A stretch of DNA of 45,021 bases from Cytophagales bacterium (GTDB lineage: Bacteria; Bacteroidota; Bacteroidia; Cytophagales; Spirosomataceae), in NCBI GenBank assembly GCA_024742395.1, contig JANSYO010000038.1:1-45021 (forward strand), read 5' to 3'. The notes beneath the pieces are model-generated. The model had not been told where the DNA came from. It was given only the letters and a program-made list of their open reading frames with translations, and did no database searches. A program made the translations under genes and the position numbers. Positions 17,701-26,475 of this stretch are shown here, piece after piece (position 1 is the first letter of the stretch; the number at the start of each line of letters is the position of its first letter).

Positions 17701-18367
17701 GGTTAGAGCCGCTTTCATTGGGATTATTAATCCACTGTACTTCAATCTTAATATCTGCTTCGGGGAAAAAGTGCGGCCGCTTGTTGCGGTCAAACATAAA
17801 TTTGTAGGCTCCTGATGGCGTATTCAGAAAGAAAATATCGGGTTCTTTGTCTTGGGTTATATCTGAGTTGGGAAGGGTGGTGCCATAGAAATAATATCCC
17901 TTTCTTCCGGAATTATTATTCAGACTGCCTTCATCAGGAAAACCCCTGACAATTCTGGAAAGGGTCGGGATGCCACTGAGCTCCCAGCCTAAGCCTGTCC
18001 AGCCGGATAAAGCATGGGTGCGTATGGTAGCAGGGTTATAATTCAGACCTAGGGCTATGCCTGTTCTACCCTCAGCAAAGCTTGTTAATGGGATGTTGGT
18101 CTGTGGCGTGCCCGTGTAAAGGTTTACGGGTATATCCTGAATAGCATTTGCCCGGCCAATCTCAGGGGAAGGGCTTGCACTGTTATAACCTACTCCTACC
18201 GAGCTGGTATTGGGTACCGTGCCGGCAGGCAAATCTTTACTGTAAATCGTGGTTGGTTCTTCAAGAGGTGGGTAGTAAGGCACCGGGTCTATCCGGTATC
18301 GCACCTCCTGTGCAGATAGGCTGACTGCAGCCAGTAAAAAAGCGAAGGTTAATAGTAGTCGGTTCAT
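14723..18367 (-). CDS. Secreted SpvB/Rhs-associated large protein
   Basis: This 1214-residue protein has a Sec signal (MNRLLLTFAFLLAAVSLSAQ) and sits directly upstream of the Rhs gene, with two bases between its stop and the preferred Rhs start. The N-terminal region (about 50-150: NLYTGTPQTNIPLTSF, GWTGLGWELSGIPTLSR) resembles SpvB/TcdB-type beta-propeller shell proteins. The middle has YD-like segments. The C-terminal 220 residues contain two beta-sandwich-like modules, each with a FS-x-[NI]-G/N-x-x-W motif (VEFSTNGGSSWQ, AEFSIDNVNWYR). In Bacteroidetes, such a gene commonly precedes an Rhs gene with the N-terminal domain seen here. It may form part of the shell or anchor it. No toxin motif is visible. 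Confidence 0.75.
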   Translation of the reverse strand: MNRLLLTFAFLLAAVSLSAQEVRYRIDPVPYYPPLEEPTTIYSKDLPAGTVPNTSSVGVGYNSASPSPEIGRANAIQDIPVNLYTGTPQTNIPLTSFAEGRTGIALGLNYNPATIRTHALSGWTGLGWELSGIPTLSRIVRGFPDEGSLNNNSGRKGYYFYGTTLPNSDITQDKEPDIFFLNTPSGAYKFMFDRNKRPHFFPEADIKIEVQWINNPNESGSNHYARKFTEFKFTMPDGSKLYFPVANVEETAEVEVKAAQSNGYYPLGSNFITFLNNSLLASGWNCSKIESPYGETINFEYDRIAYTYYKLAEDEEEGTCPTTVSRKINKVYVRGAQISQIYSPHIKVVFNAGLESCTTDYSVSPPETVCTFTGGIRNDIDSWGNAPTNQSAAKILLNIEVSDNETSPAIYSTYNFNYGYFNGKDDQALPSGYVSGDVGTTHKKRLKLSSLSMPDNTTYNFSYLNEADTLASRFNYGVDHWGYANGKLTNTKGLIGADYLNTNANCSSDRSVDFNYASGHVLSKVAHSSGSETLFTYEANQAHNYSGAVGGLRIKEIEYKDLVRNQQTKKSYEYLNTAGTASSGFVFVKPIYRISSWPEYFIHSELFGSLLAESGRPIVGYSRVTEKTSSSDNSIQTGKVVRLFDQDETEGSIKTYPPCTSFCDYNPAHFNLTHDFRLGQLLRQEVYNQSNDTLQIIDYDYTAGGGIKYDSTFAQKFYQQTLSNGYFATTNSYYQVFRKYRPEGQQSKQFSRDGTGTPITQQVDITYKDEMPTAYQNTYKGKHNMPVKTSTTDEAGTTIETLTKYTADFNFDSYTINFCHPDCPNDPSRVCPHPICYTDSTVIVVPPINYEARGIFESIEKHIYDYTVESLVKMNDQAVQAMYQNYYPANSTYNTLPNSTFVLRNIPKAGFQEVTYNESNYLMNKDSDYGTARAATLSYNSKGMPLTSDIKRGATAAQTYDTAGTLPLSSTSNSGKSDALTQTAEYTKVFQGLSKQIGPNGMESHYTYQTGTNRLLTVRDHNNRVIATREYNVNVTPSVSNLVWDSGQQNKTCSGGQVSLTLGVSGLLSGSTVEFSTNGGSSWQAANTGATAYTLTITPTGSYQNFKARASDSPGVVISQDYHASCTTNPPLAWSTNSCTYNAGNSEFFISVSGLATDSYAEFSIDNVNWYRANVGDSGYNVSIPYGSGGLQEFWHRAAEDHTQGNYGVLTKCN

Positions 18368-18957
18368 TTAACCGTGGGTTGGGGTTAAGAAGAAATCCCT
18401 TTTGTTATTTCCTTTGGTAATTTATTTTTAATACCTCTGCCCTCCAAATTATTTCCAACCTATTGATTTATCGGTCAGATTCTCTGATTTTCCTCACTCT
18501 CCCCTTTCGAAAGTTTGATGCCTTTCTGTCCTAACTTTTAAGTCATTTTTTATAGCTTATTGCCAAGTTTCTAGGGCGGAAAAGTTTGCAAATATGGAAA
18601 ATATTGAGTATGATTTTTGATGTCATGTTCCATAACCAACTATCCCTTATCGAATAAGGATATTTGAGGCGGCGGGGAATGCCCCTCAGGCCAAAGGCCG
18701 AATGATCCAAAAGTCCCTTTTCCTAGTTTTTTAAACTCGTTTTACTTACAAAGCTCTGGCCTCGTTTTGATTTAGCAAAGATGGATTCTCGAGGAGGATA
18801 AGAAGCTACTCAAGATACAAGTATTTGTTTCCTGACTTATCAGTATTTAGCTCGATGATCAGCAATGTTTGCGATTTAAATTTTGGAAATCATACTTTAA
18901 TTTAGAAAAACGTAATCCCGACTTTAACTGAATCTTACAAAATTGACAAAAAATCAA
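18368..18957. other. Intergenic region upstream of the Rhs operon
   Basis: These 590 bp contain no convincing gene. They lie between the divergent ends of the Rhs operon start (18367, reading left) and the integrase stop (18958), so the Rhs promoter must be here, but I find no clear Bacteroidetes consensus. An imperfect hairpin (CCTTAT/ATAAGG, loop CGA) lies at about 18645-18659, without a T-run. Confidence 0.5.
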
Positions 18958-20157
18958 TCAAATACTCCAATTTTTCATGGCTTCAATTTTACTTTCAGAA
19001 CCTATTTGAATGTATTTTTGAAAGGAAGCCAAATCCCTATGACCCGTCATTGATTGTATGACAGGAATTGGGATTCCTTTCATGATAGAAAGTGTAATAA
19101 ATGTTCTTCGACCTACGTGAGATTTCAATAGCTCATATCTAGGTACAGTTGATTCAAACCTTTTTCCGCCCTGAAACTTAACAAGTTTCTGTGGGTCATT
19201 AATACCTACTTTCATTCCGACTTCCTTTAAATAAGAATTAAGCCTTTGCTGTGATATTTTGGGAAGTTTAAAGTTGTACTTTTTTAGAATTGCTGAGGAA
19301 TAGTCATTGAGTGGTATCCTAATCTCAGTACTAGTTTTAATTACATTAAGATAAATTTCATTGTTAACTATATTGGATTTAGTCAAGTTTTGAATATCTG
19401 ATTCTCTAAGTCCTGTGACACATGCGAAAACAAATAGATCTCTAACTCGATCTAGCCTTTTATTATCTTCAAAATCGTGATTCCAAAGTAGTTTCAGCTC
19501 CTTTTCATTTAAAGCAATTTTGGTTGCTGGTTTTTCCTCCAGCATTTTAAATTTTGTCAACTTCCTTGAGTCGTATATATCATAATTAGAACAATAGTTT
19601 AGAAATGTCTTTAAAATTTTTAAACGCTTATTGACTGTACTATTTGTATGTCCCTTTTTAAGGATTAACCATGATCTAAAACTTTCGTAAAATGAGAAAT
19701 CAATATCGTCCAATACAAAATCCTTGTTATTCTTAAATTCTAAAATTTGATTTCTTAAAACACCATAGCTTTTTATTGTTGAGTATTTAAACTCCGTTTT
19801 TTTGAATTCGGTAAACCTCTTAAACCATAAATCAAAATATTTACTATTAGTAGTTTTGGGTTCCAGTTCCGCTGAGATTTTTTCGAATGACAGACTTTCA
19901 TTATTTACAGTTTTTGAGAAAATTATGTCCTTTATTTCTTGATGTTTCTTTTCAAGAAGTAGATTAATTTTGACGTGCTCATTAGTACCATTTGTTTTTT
20001 TTACTCTTTGATTTTTCTGATCCCATAATTCAGGGTTAACTTTTTGACCTGTACTATAAAGTTTTACTTTACTATCAATACAAACCTGAATATAAACAGC
20101 GATATCCCCAGTTCTCCTTTTATAATCCGGTCTTAATTTAAGTTTTGTGCTAGCCAT
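18958..20157 (-). CDS. Tyrosine recombinase/integrase
   Basis: This 399-residue phage-type integrase has an N-terminal arm-binding domain (about 1-90, KLRPDYKRRTGDIAVYIQV), a SAM-like core-binding domain (about 100-200) and a catalytic domain with all expected residues: R251 (TGLRESD), H347-V-G-R350, H373 (TGHRD) and nucleophile Y382. It is of the type used by Bacteroidetes integrative elements and conjugative transposons. Its start is about 110 bp from a tRNA-3'-end-like sequence at 20288-20314, the usual place for an integrase next to its attachment site. It probably inserted and can excise the island that extends leftwards. Codon and base use are much more AT-rich than the Rhs genes beside it. 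Confidence 0.92.
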   Translation of the reverse strand: MASTKLKLRPDYKRRTGDIAVYIQVCIDSKVKLYSTGQKVNPELWDQKNQRVKKTNGTNEHVKINLLLEKKHQEIKDIIFSKTVNNESLSFEKISAELEPKTTNSKYFDLWFKRFTEFKKTEFKYSTIKSYGVLRNQILEFKNNKDFVLDDIDFSFYESFRSWLILKKGHTNSTVNKRLKILKTFLNYCSNYDIYDSRKLTKFKMLEEKPATKIALNEKELKLLWNHDFEDNKRLDRVRDLFVFACVTGLRESDIQNLTKSNIVNNEIYLNVIKTSTEIRIPLNDYSSAILKKYNFKLPKISQQRLNSYLKEVGMKVGINDPQKLVKFQGGKRFESTVPRYELLKSHVGRRTFITLSIMKGIPIPVIQSMTGHRDLASFQKYIQIGSESKIEAMKNWSI

Positions 20158-20267
20158 ATAAATTTAGAAGTGTACAAGTAGGTGTAAAAGTAAAATAATA
20201 AAATATGCTTTCCAATACTGTTTCGTAAATTACCTAAATAACTTATAGTAAGTTCGTTTATGTGATA

Positions 20268-20314
20268 TATGGTTAAATATGGTTCAATAGGTTCGATTCC
20301 CTCCAGAGCTACTT
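20268..20314 (+). other. Attachment site: tRNA/tmRNA 3'-end-like core with adjacent direct repeats
   Basis: GGTTCGATTCCCTCCAGAGC (from 20289) matches the T-loop and 3' acceptor side of a tRNA or tmRNA, but the bases before it cannot pair to complete the T-arm (atagg against ccctc), so this is a 3' fragment, not a gene. Three 10-bp direct repeats (TATGGTTAAA, TATGGTTCAA, TAGGTTCGAT) lead into it at 20268-20297. With the adjacent integrase, this fits an att site made by integration into the end of a tRNA gene. The intact gene should lie at the other end of the island, to the left of this window. Which tRNA it is cannot be told. Confidence 0.65.
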
Positions 20315-20629
20315 AACTTCTTTACAGGTATTAAATAAGTGGAGGTTATGTAAAAGTAAATTTCCTTAAATCGATTTACAGGAAGTAAAATTTTCAAGAA
20401 TTGTTTTACTAGATTTCGAGCTTTTATTGGTGAAGGCTTGAGAATTGCTTTTTACAAAATCCGGCACAGACAAGACAAACTACATTGACACGAATATGAT
20501 TTGAGATTTCACTAGACTTTAGTCGAAATTTTAAAACTTATAGATGAGCAACTGGAGGAGATTAGACTAATAATGTAAGAAAATTCGTCTTAGTAATATA
20601 CGCTTGACAAGAGGCTGAGATATATAAAT
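20315..20629. other. Intergenic, island/chromosome boundary
   Basis: These 315 bp of AT-rich sequence lie between the putative att core and the IclR gene stop. I see no ORF, RNA gene or terminator of note. Confidence 0.5.
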
Positions 20630-21382
20630 TTATGAAGGTTGATATATGCTTAACTTCTTACTGATAAGATGAGCTGCACTTTTTAAATGGTAGATTACGT
20701 TTTCTTGCACTTCATTTGTACATCTGTATTCAGGTAAAAATACACTTAATCCGGCAATAACTTGTTTATTTAAAACAATAGGTACGGCAAAGCCAACGAG
20801 GTGGTTATGACTAAACCTGGTTTGAGCTATTCCGTTTTCTTTTATTTTTTTTAGTTCTTTCAGAAGTCCTTCTTTCGTCTTCGCTTCAGGCCAAATTGCT
20901 GCTTTTGGCAATCCGTAATACCCTAGGAACTTATTTATTTCCTTTTCTGATAGGTTAGAGAGTAAAAGTCTTCCACTTGCCGTTTCGTATACATTTTTTT
21001 CAGACCTGATTTGTACTTGAATATCCTGTGTTGAGCTTACAGAGTGTAAGATAAGACGTTTGTAATTCTTCATTACACCTAAGACAGAGGATTCATTTAG
21101 GTTTAAGGTGATATCTTCCATAACTCCTTTTGCTGCTTGTATCAAATCCTTTTCGTAAGAAACGCTATCTGTCAATTGGAAGGCCATGGTTCCAAGTTTA
21201 TAGCCCTTCTTTTTTCCCAGATGTTCCAGAAAGTTCTTGTAAACTAATGTATTCATGATATTCGCTGTGGTGGATTGATTGAGGTTTAGCTCATTTGAAA
21301 CTTCGGTGAGAGATACGGCCTGTCCATTTCTTTTCGACACCAATTCGAGAATGTCTAAGGCCTTTATAATGACTTGAACCAT
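20630..21382 (-). CDS. IclR-family transcriptional regulator, likely controls the PUL
   Basis: This 250-residue regulator has an N-terminal winged HTH (about 1-65, with SLTEVSNELNLNQSTTANIM) and a C-terminal IclR effector-binding domain (about 75-245, with RSEKNVYETASGRLLLS and FSHNHLVGFAVPIV). Relatives such as KdgR sense 2-keto-3-deoxygluconate in pectin catabolism. The gene is divergent from susC across a 291-bp space with three copies of a candidate operator, one of them 22 bp from its own start. This is an uncommon choice for a Bacteroidetes PUL, where hybrid two-component systems, SusR or sigma/anti-sigma pairs are usual. Control of the downstream genes and the effector are inferred, consistent with the kduD-like gene at the end of the run. 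Confidence 0.88.
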   Translation of the reverse strand: MVQVIIKALDILELVSKRNGQAVSLTEVSNELNLNQSTTANIMNTLVYKNFLEHLGKKKGYKLGTMAFQLTDSVSYEKDLIQAAKGVMEDITLNLNESSVLGVMKNYKRLILHSVSSTQDIQVQIRSEKNVYETASGRLLLSNLSEKEINKFLGYYGLPKAAIWPEAKTKEGLLKELKKIKENGIAQTRFSHNHLVGFAVPIVLNKQVIAGLSVFLPEYRCTNEVQENVIYHLKSAAHLISKKLSIYQPS

Positions 21383-21403
21383 AATTTAATTATATACTAC
21401 AAT

Positions 21404-21417
21404 AATGTAACAGTAAA
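21404..21417 (+). promoter_or_regulatory. Candidate operator 1 (AATGTAACAGTAAA)
   Basis: This is the first of three same-strand copies in the IclR-susC gap, 21 bases from the IclR start codon. It agrees with copy 3 at 12 of 14 positions. Its position fits autoregulation; binding is inferred. Confidence 0.45.
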
Positions 21418-21430
21418 AATATATTTCATT

Positions 21431-21456
21431 TTTCTGTTTTGCAAATGTGACAGAAA
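21431..21456. promoter_or_regulatory. Candidate operator 2 with inverted repeat
   Basis: AATGTGACAGAAA at 21444-21456 is the second copy. Here the ACAGAAA half is matched by TTTCTGT at 21431-21437, giving a 7-bp inverted repeat with a 12-bp spacer, as expected for a dimeric regulator. Confidence 0.45.
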
Positions 21457-21626
21457 TAAATATAGATTATCTTTTTTAACAACTGAGTTTTGGTAAATTA
21501 TTGATAATAAGATATATATAATCAGTATTTGATAAAATCAATTCAATATATATCATGGATTATTGCAATGATTAAGAAAATATATACAAACATTTTGGAG
21601 TGAATGGTTGAATAAAATATACTTGT

Positions 21627-21640
21627 AATGTGATAGTAAA
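21627..21640 (+). promoter_or_regulatory. Candidate operator 3 (AATGTGATAGTAAA)
   Basis: This is the third copy, ending 33 bases before the susC start and therefore within or just downstream of the likely promoter. A regulator bound here would block transcription. Inferred from repetition and position only. Confidence 0.45.
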
Positions 21641-21673
21641 ATACCTGTTGAATATGATTAAAATACTTAAACT

Positions 21674-24600
21674 ATGAAAGAAAGATTTATTTTTAGAGGT
21701 TTTATGTTGCTTCTGATTTGCTTCTTCTTTATGTCTACAGAGGCAATTGCTCAGCAAATTACGGGCAAGGTTTTAGACGAAGATGGCGATGTGCTTCCGG
21801 GTGTGAGTATACTAGTAAAGGGAACCTTAAATGGTACTACTTCGGATTCAGAAGGCCAATTTGATTTAAATAATGTATCAAGTGGTCAGACCTTGATATT
21901 TAGTTTTATTGGATTTGCAACCAAAGAAGTTTTAGTTGGATCGCAAAGCGATCTAAATGTGACTTTGAATTCTGATTTGACCAACCTAGAAGAAGTCGTG
22001 GTTGTTGGTTATGGAACTCAGAGAAAGAAGGATTTAACAGGGTCTATAGCTTCAGCTGATTTAGAAGCCTTTAAGGAATCACCCAATGTTAGTATTTTGC
22101 AGTCACTTAAAGGAGCCTTACCTGGCCTTACAATAGGTCAGACGAATCAGGCTGGGCAGGAGGCTTCTATTAATATTAGAGGGACGAGTACGTTGAACGG
22201 TAGTACTTCACCTTTGATAATAGTCGACGGATTGATATTTAACGGACGTTTGTCAGATATTAATCCAAGTGACGTAGCAAGTGTAGATGTTTTGAAGGAT
22301 CCAAGTAGTAAGGCCGTTTATGGTTCGCAGGCTGCAAACGGAGTGATTTTAGTCACAACTAAATCTGGAAAAACAAATCAAAAGCCTTCGATAACTTATT
22401 CTGGAAGCTACGCAACTTCGTCACCAACCAATAATACAAGTTTATTGGATCGGGATGCCTATTTGCAAAAAGTAAGAGATATTAATTATTATAACTCCTA
22501 CACAAAGGAGTCTGGTTATACGGTTCCTAATCCTGATTGGGATTTCATTAATTCTGATATGAATCCGCCTTTATTAGCGGGAATTGCAACAGATAATAAT
22601 TATGACTGGTATGGGAATTTGACTCAACCTGCACTTATAAGTAATCATAGTATTGGTGTTTCCGGAGGGTCAGACAAGACGACTTATTTCCTTTCGGCTG
22701 GTTATACCGGAGAAAGGGGTTTTGTGAAAAATGATGATTACCAGAGATATACTACTCGTCTAAACCTTGATACTGAAGTAACTAATTGGTTAACCATTGG
22801 AGCCAATTCATCAGCTACTTTTACGGACTTTTCAGGTGATGCACCCACAGTTAGTAGTATAACTGTGACCTCTCCACTTGTTTTGCCTAAAGATGAAAAT
22901 GGGGATTTTATTATTAATCCGGTAGGTGATAATAATGTGAATGCCTTCCTGAATGCAACAAATGATAATTTTGAGACCCAGAGTCGCATTGTAGGAAACC
23001 TTTATGCCATCGAGAAAGTATCAGCAATACCTGGCCTTAGTTATCGCGTTAATTTTGGTAATAATTTAAAATTCTTCAAAGATTTCGGATCAAGTATATA
23101 CGGGGCCGGTATTACAGGTTCTGCTTATAAGTATAACTCATTTCAGTATGAGCAGACTTTAGATAACATTTTAAGCTATACTAAGACTTTTAAAAAGAAT
23201 AACATCAATGCCACGGCAGTGTATGGATATAATACGGCAAGGTTCGAGCGTACGGCGGCAAGTGGCAGTGGATTTTCAGATCTTGATCTTTCTTATAATA
23301 ACTTGGCACTGGCTGAGATCAGAAACATTGAGTCTAGTGCCTGGGATGAAGCTTTGCTCTATCAATTGGTTAGTGCTGCCTATAATTATGATGGTAAATA
23401 TCTGTTGAAAGCAACGGTTAGAAGAGATGGATTCAGTGGTTTCTCTCAAAATAATAAAACAGCGATATTTCCATCAGTAGGACTTGGTTGGGTTATTTCT
23501 GAGGAGCAATTCTTTGAAATTCCGGTGATTAATTTCTTGAAAATACGTAGTAGTTATGGTGAAAATGGTAATAAAGTAGCACGATATAGTTCTTTGGCCG
23601 TGGTTGAAGCGGGGGATGATTCAAAATATGTTTTTGGTGATGGTAGTGGAACTTTTATTGGAAGGAGCGTAAGTACTTTAGCCAATCGGGATCTGAAATG
23701 GGAAAGAACGAAAGGGGTTAATATTGGAATGGACTTTACGATTTTGGATAGCCGAATTGATGGAAATATTGAATACTATAATTCCAATACTTTCGATTTG
23801 CTTTGGTCTAAGGTTTTACCTCAAACCTCAGGCTTTTCACAGGTGTTGAGTAATATTGGTCAATTAAATAATACTGGCCTCGAATTTTTAATTCATGGTC
23901 AAGTTTTGCAAAATAAAAAGTTAAGCTGGGATATGACGCTCAACTTTTCACGTAACAGAAACAAGGTGGTGAGTTTGCTAGGGCAAGACTTAGATAATGA
24001 TGGAAAGGAAGATGATTTGGTGGCAAGTGGTTTATTTATTGGGAAGCCGATAGGCACTCTTTATGACTATGAAGTGGATGGAATTTATCAGGTAGATGAA
24101 GACCTTCCTGCTGGTTTTGAGCCTGGAAGCTACAGAGTCGTTGATCAAAATAATGATGGCAAATACACTCCGGCAGATGATAGAGTTATTTTAGGCAATA
24201 CAGAGCCGGCTTATTCATTTGGTATTCAGAATACACTTTCTTATCAACAATTTAGCCTGCGATTTTTCATAAATTCTATTCAAGGAGGCAAAGAAGGATA
24301 CCTTAAATCAAATCATCCTATTTCAGGTTTGGGTAGTCGTGGAAATGCAACCAACTCCAATTGGTTTGACTTCTATGACTATTGGTCTCCACGGACTCCA
24401 AACGCAAAATACCCAACTACTTGGGTAGGGTCTCCAGTGGGGGGAATGGCTTACTATCAACGAAACTTTGTTCGACTTCAGGATATTTCTCTATCATATT
24501 ACTTCAAAGATGCCGTTACGAAAAAGCTGAACCTTCAGAATTTAAAACTATATGCGAGCGGTAAAAATTTAATTACGCTTACAGAATGGGATGGATGGGA

Positions 24601-24685
24601 TCCTGAAATGGGTGTAGGAATTAATTCTAGAAGCCCATATCCTGTGATGAAATCTTATTCTTTTGGTCTTGAAGTCTCATTTTAG
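21674..24685 (+). CDS. SusC/RagA-family TonB-dependent outer-membrane transporter
   Basis: This 1003-residue protein forms the outer-membrane barrel that imports oligosaccharides with its SusD partner, powered by TonB. It has a signal peptide ending near AIAQQ, a carboxypeptidase-regulatory-like domain (about 30-105, ITGKVLDEDGDVLPGVSI), a TonB box/plug start (VVVVGYGTQ, about 108-116), the plug with NIRGTSTLNG and VLKDPSSKAVYG, and a C-terminal beta-barrel ending in an aromatic residue (SFGLEVSF). The length is typical. It is the first gene of a co-directional run whose enzymes indicate a uronic-acid polysaccharide, so that is the inferred substrate. The substrate itself cannot be read from this protein. 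Confidence 0.96.
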   Translation: MKERFIFRGFMLLLICFFFMSTEAIAQQITGKVLDEDGDVLPGVSILVKGTLNGTTSDSEGQFDLNNVSSGQTLIFSFIGFATKEVLVGSQSDLNVTLNSDLTNLEEVVVVGYGTQRKKDLTGSIASADLEAFKESPNVSILQSLKGALPGLTIGQTNQAGQEASINIRGTSTLNGSTSPLIIVDGLIFNGRLSDINPSDVASVDVLKDPSSKAVYGSQAANGVILVTTKSGKTNQKPSITYSGSYATSSPTNNTSLLDRDAYLQKVRDINYYNSYTKESGYTVPNPDWDFINSDMNPPLLAGIATDNNYDWYGNLTQPALISNHSIGVSGGSDKTTYFLSAGYTGERGFVKNDDYQRYTTRLNLDTEVTNWLTIGANSSATFTDFSGDAPTVSSITVTSPLVLPKDENGDFIINPVGDNNVNAFLNATNDNFETQSRIVGNLYAIEKVSAIPGLSYRVNFGNNLKFFKDFGSSIYGAGITGSAYKYNSFQYEQTLDNILSYTKTFKKNNINATAVYGYNTARFERTAASGSGFSDLDLSYNNLALAEIRNIESSAWDEALLYQLVSAAYNYDGKYLLKATVRRDGFSGFSQNNKTAIFPSVGLGWVISEEQFFEIPVINFLKIRSSYGENGNKVARYSSLAVVEAGDDSKYVFGDGSGTFIGRSVSTLANRDLKWERTKGVNIGMDFTILDSRIDGNIEYYNSNTFDLLWSKVLPQTSGFSQVLSNIGQLNNTGLEFLIHGQVLQNKKLSWDMTLNFSRNRNKVVSLLGQDLDNDGKEDDLVASGLFIGKPIGTLYDYEVDGIYQVDEDLPAGFEPGSYRVVDQNNDGKYTPADDRVILGNTEPAYSFGIQNTLSYQQFSLRFFINSIQGGKEGYLKSNHPISGLGSRGNATNSNWFDFYDYWSPRTPNAKYPTTWVGSPVGGMAYYQRNFVRLQDISLSYYFKDAVTKKLNLQNLKLYASGKNLITLTEWDGWDPEMGVGINSRSPYPVMKSYSFGLEVSF

Positions 24686-24734
24686 ATAAGTGTTTTATAA
24701 AACCTCATTTAACTAAAATAAAAATATTAAAAAT

Positions 24735-26432
24735 ATGAAAGCCCGTAAAATAAAAGCAAGTTTAGTAGGGATATTGATATTACTAAATTTAAGTTGTAAA
24801 GAAGATACATTTCTGAAAGAAATTCCGCTTGATTTCTACAGTCCCGAAAACTCTTATGTAAACGAGTCTAATTTTGATGCCGCTATGGTAGATCTCTATG
24901 CCAAGGTTCGATCACAACATGCTGTTGGTCGGAATGGAACGGAGTATATTGAATTCATAGGCACAGATATAGCCTACAATGCCAGATTAGATAATAACAG
25001 GTTAGGAGATTATAATTCTGTTTTAACTCCTCAAAACTATATAACATCATATCACTGGAACAATTGGTATAAAATAATCTCTAACGCAAATACAATCATT
25101 TCAAGGTTGCCAGAGTCACAAGTTTCAGAATCAAAGCAGGTGCTGATAGCTAGCGAAGCCAAACTTTTTAGAGCATGGGCCTACCGTTTTTTAGTTCATA
25201 TTTATGGTTCTGTGCCTTTGGTTTTAGATGAGGTTTCTTCGCCAAAAAGTGATTTTGTAAGGGCATCTAAAGAAGAAGTGTTTAAACAAATTATAAGTGA
25301 TGCCACAGAAGCAGCAAATAATTTGCCAAATGTAGATGGTGTAATTGATGGAAAGGTAAGTAAGGCAGTGGCTAATCACTTGTTGGCAGAAACATACTTA
25401 TCTATGGAAGAATACGACAAGGCCATCTCCGCGGCAAGTGAAGTCATTGATAATTCTAACTTATCCTTAATGACTGAACGTTTTGGTAGTCTTAAGGATA
25501 AGCCGGGGGATGTCTTTTATGATTTATTTCGTGTTGGAAATCAAAATCGTTCTTCAGGAAATACTGAATCGATTTGGGTATTGCAATATGAAGTTGATGT
25601 ACCGGGTGGATCATTAACATCTTCTGGTGGTGGGGCTAATAGTTTGGAGAGAGTAGTAGCTCCTGCTTCATGGACTTTGAAGGATCCAAATGGAGATGCT
25701 GCTTCATTGAATAGTGCACCAAGATCTACTTTAAATGAAGGAGGTAGAGGTGCATCATTTTTAAGAACTACTGATTATTATTTATATGATATCTGGGGTT
25801 TGGATCCAGAGGCAGATAATAGAGTAGTTGATAGTCCAGATATTAGGACTTCAAAATACAATATTGTTCGGGATTTCATTTATGCGAATCCAAGTTCGGC
25901 CTATTTTGGAAAGAGTATGCTAGATTTTCCTACTGATCAATGGGTGGCTCAAAGTTGGAGGTGGTATCCTATTCCTTCTAAAGTTACTACTCCAGGCCAG
26001 CATCCGTCAGGTCTCATAGATGATCCAGTAGCTTTAACTTTAAAATCAACTGCAGGAGCTACCTACAGAGATGATTATCTTATCAGGCTTCCCGAAACAT
26101 ACCTTTTAAGAGCAGAAGCATACTTTATGAAAGGACAAGTGGCAGAGGCCGCAGCAGATATCAACGTGATTCGTTCACGGGCAAATGCTGAGCTGGTGGA
26201 GCCAAGTGAGGTAAGTTTAGAATACATTTTAGATGAAAGAGCTAGAGAGTTAGTTTTTGAAGAGAATCGTCGATTGACATTGGTTAGAATGGGGAAATTG
26301 GTAGAAAGAGTAAGGAAATACAATCCTTTAAATGGGGATGACATTAACGATTACAACAATTTATTTCCTATTCCTTATGCAGAGATAGAGGCGAATAAAG
26401 ACGCTACTTTGGAGCAGAATCCAGGTTACTAG
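24735..26432 (+). CDS. SusD/RagB-family surface glycan-binding lipoprotein
   Basis: This 565-residue lipoprotein caps the SusC barrel and binds the glycan. Its signal peptide ends in LLNLSC (Cys21), followed by KED, an acidic surface-export type signal. The SusD fold is indicated by N-terminal TPR-like helices (SEAKLFRAWAYRFLVHIYGSVPL, about 136-158) and by the C-terminal RagB/SusD region with RLPETYLLRAEAYFMKGQVAEA and ILDERARELVFEENRR. It lies 49 bp after susC. No SusE/F-type extra binding protein follows, so the surface complex may be minimal. Confidence 0.96.
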   Translation: MKARKIKASLVGILILLNLSCKEDTFLKEIPLDFYSPENSYVNESNFDAAMVDLYAKVRSQHAVGRNGTEYIEFIGTDIAYNARLDNNRLGDYNSVLTPQNYITSYHWNNWYKIISNANTIISRLPESQVSESKQVLIASEAKLFRAWAYRFLVHIYGSVPLVLDEVSSPKSDFVRASKEEVFKQIISDATEAANNLPNVDGVIDGKVSKAVANHLLAETYLSMEEYDKAISAASEVIDNSNLSLMTERFGSLKDKPGDVFYDLFRVGNQNRSSGNTESIWVLQYEVDVPGGSLTSSGGGANSLERVVAPASWTLKDPNGDAASLNSAPRSTLNEGGRGASFLRTTDYYLYDIWGLDPEADNRVVDSPDIRTSKYNIVRDFIYANPSSAYFGKSMLDFPTDQWVAQSWRWYPIPSKVTTPGQHPSGLIDDPVALTLKSTAGATYRDDYLIRLPETYLLRAEAYFMKGQVAEAAADINVIRSRANAELVEPSEVSLEYILDERARELVFEENRRLTLVRMGKLVERVRKYNPLNGDDINDYNNLFPIPYAEIEANKDATLEQNPGY

Positions 26433-26475
26433 TACGGTCTAAGTTTATCTGAAATTTCATGTTAAATAGATTAAA

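Noticed and set aside
20289-20312. A complete tRNA gene at the att site
   Set aside because: Only the T-loop and 3' side are present; the T-stem cannot pair and no anticodon arm precedes it.
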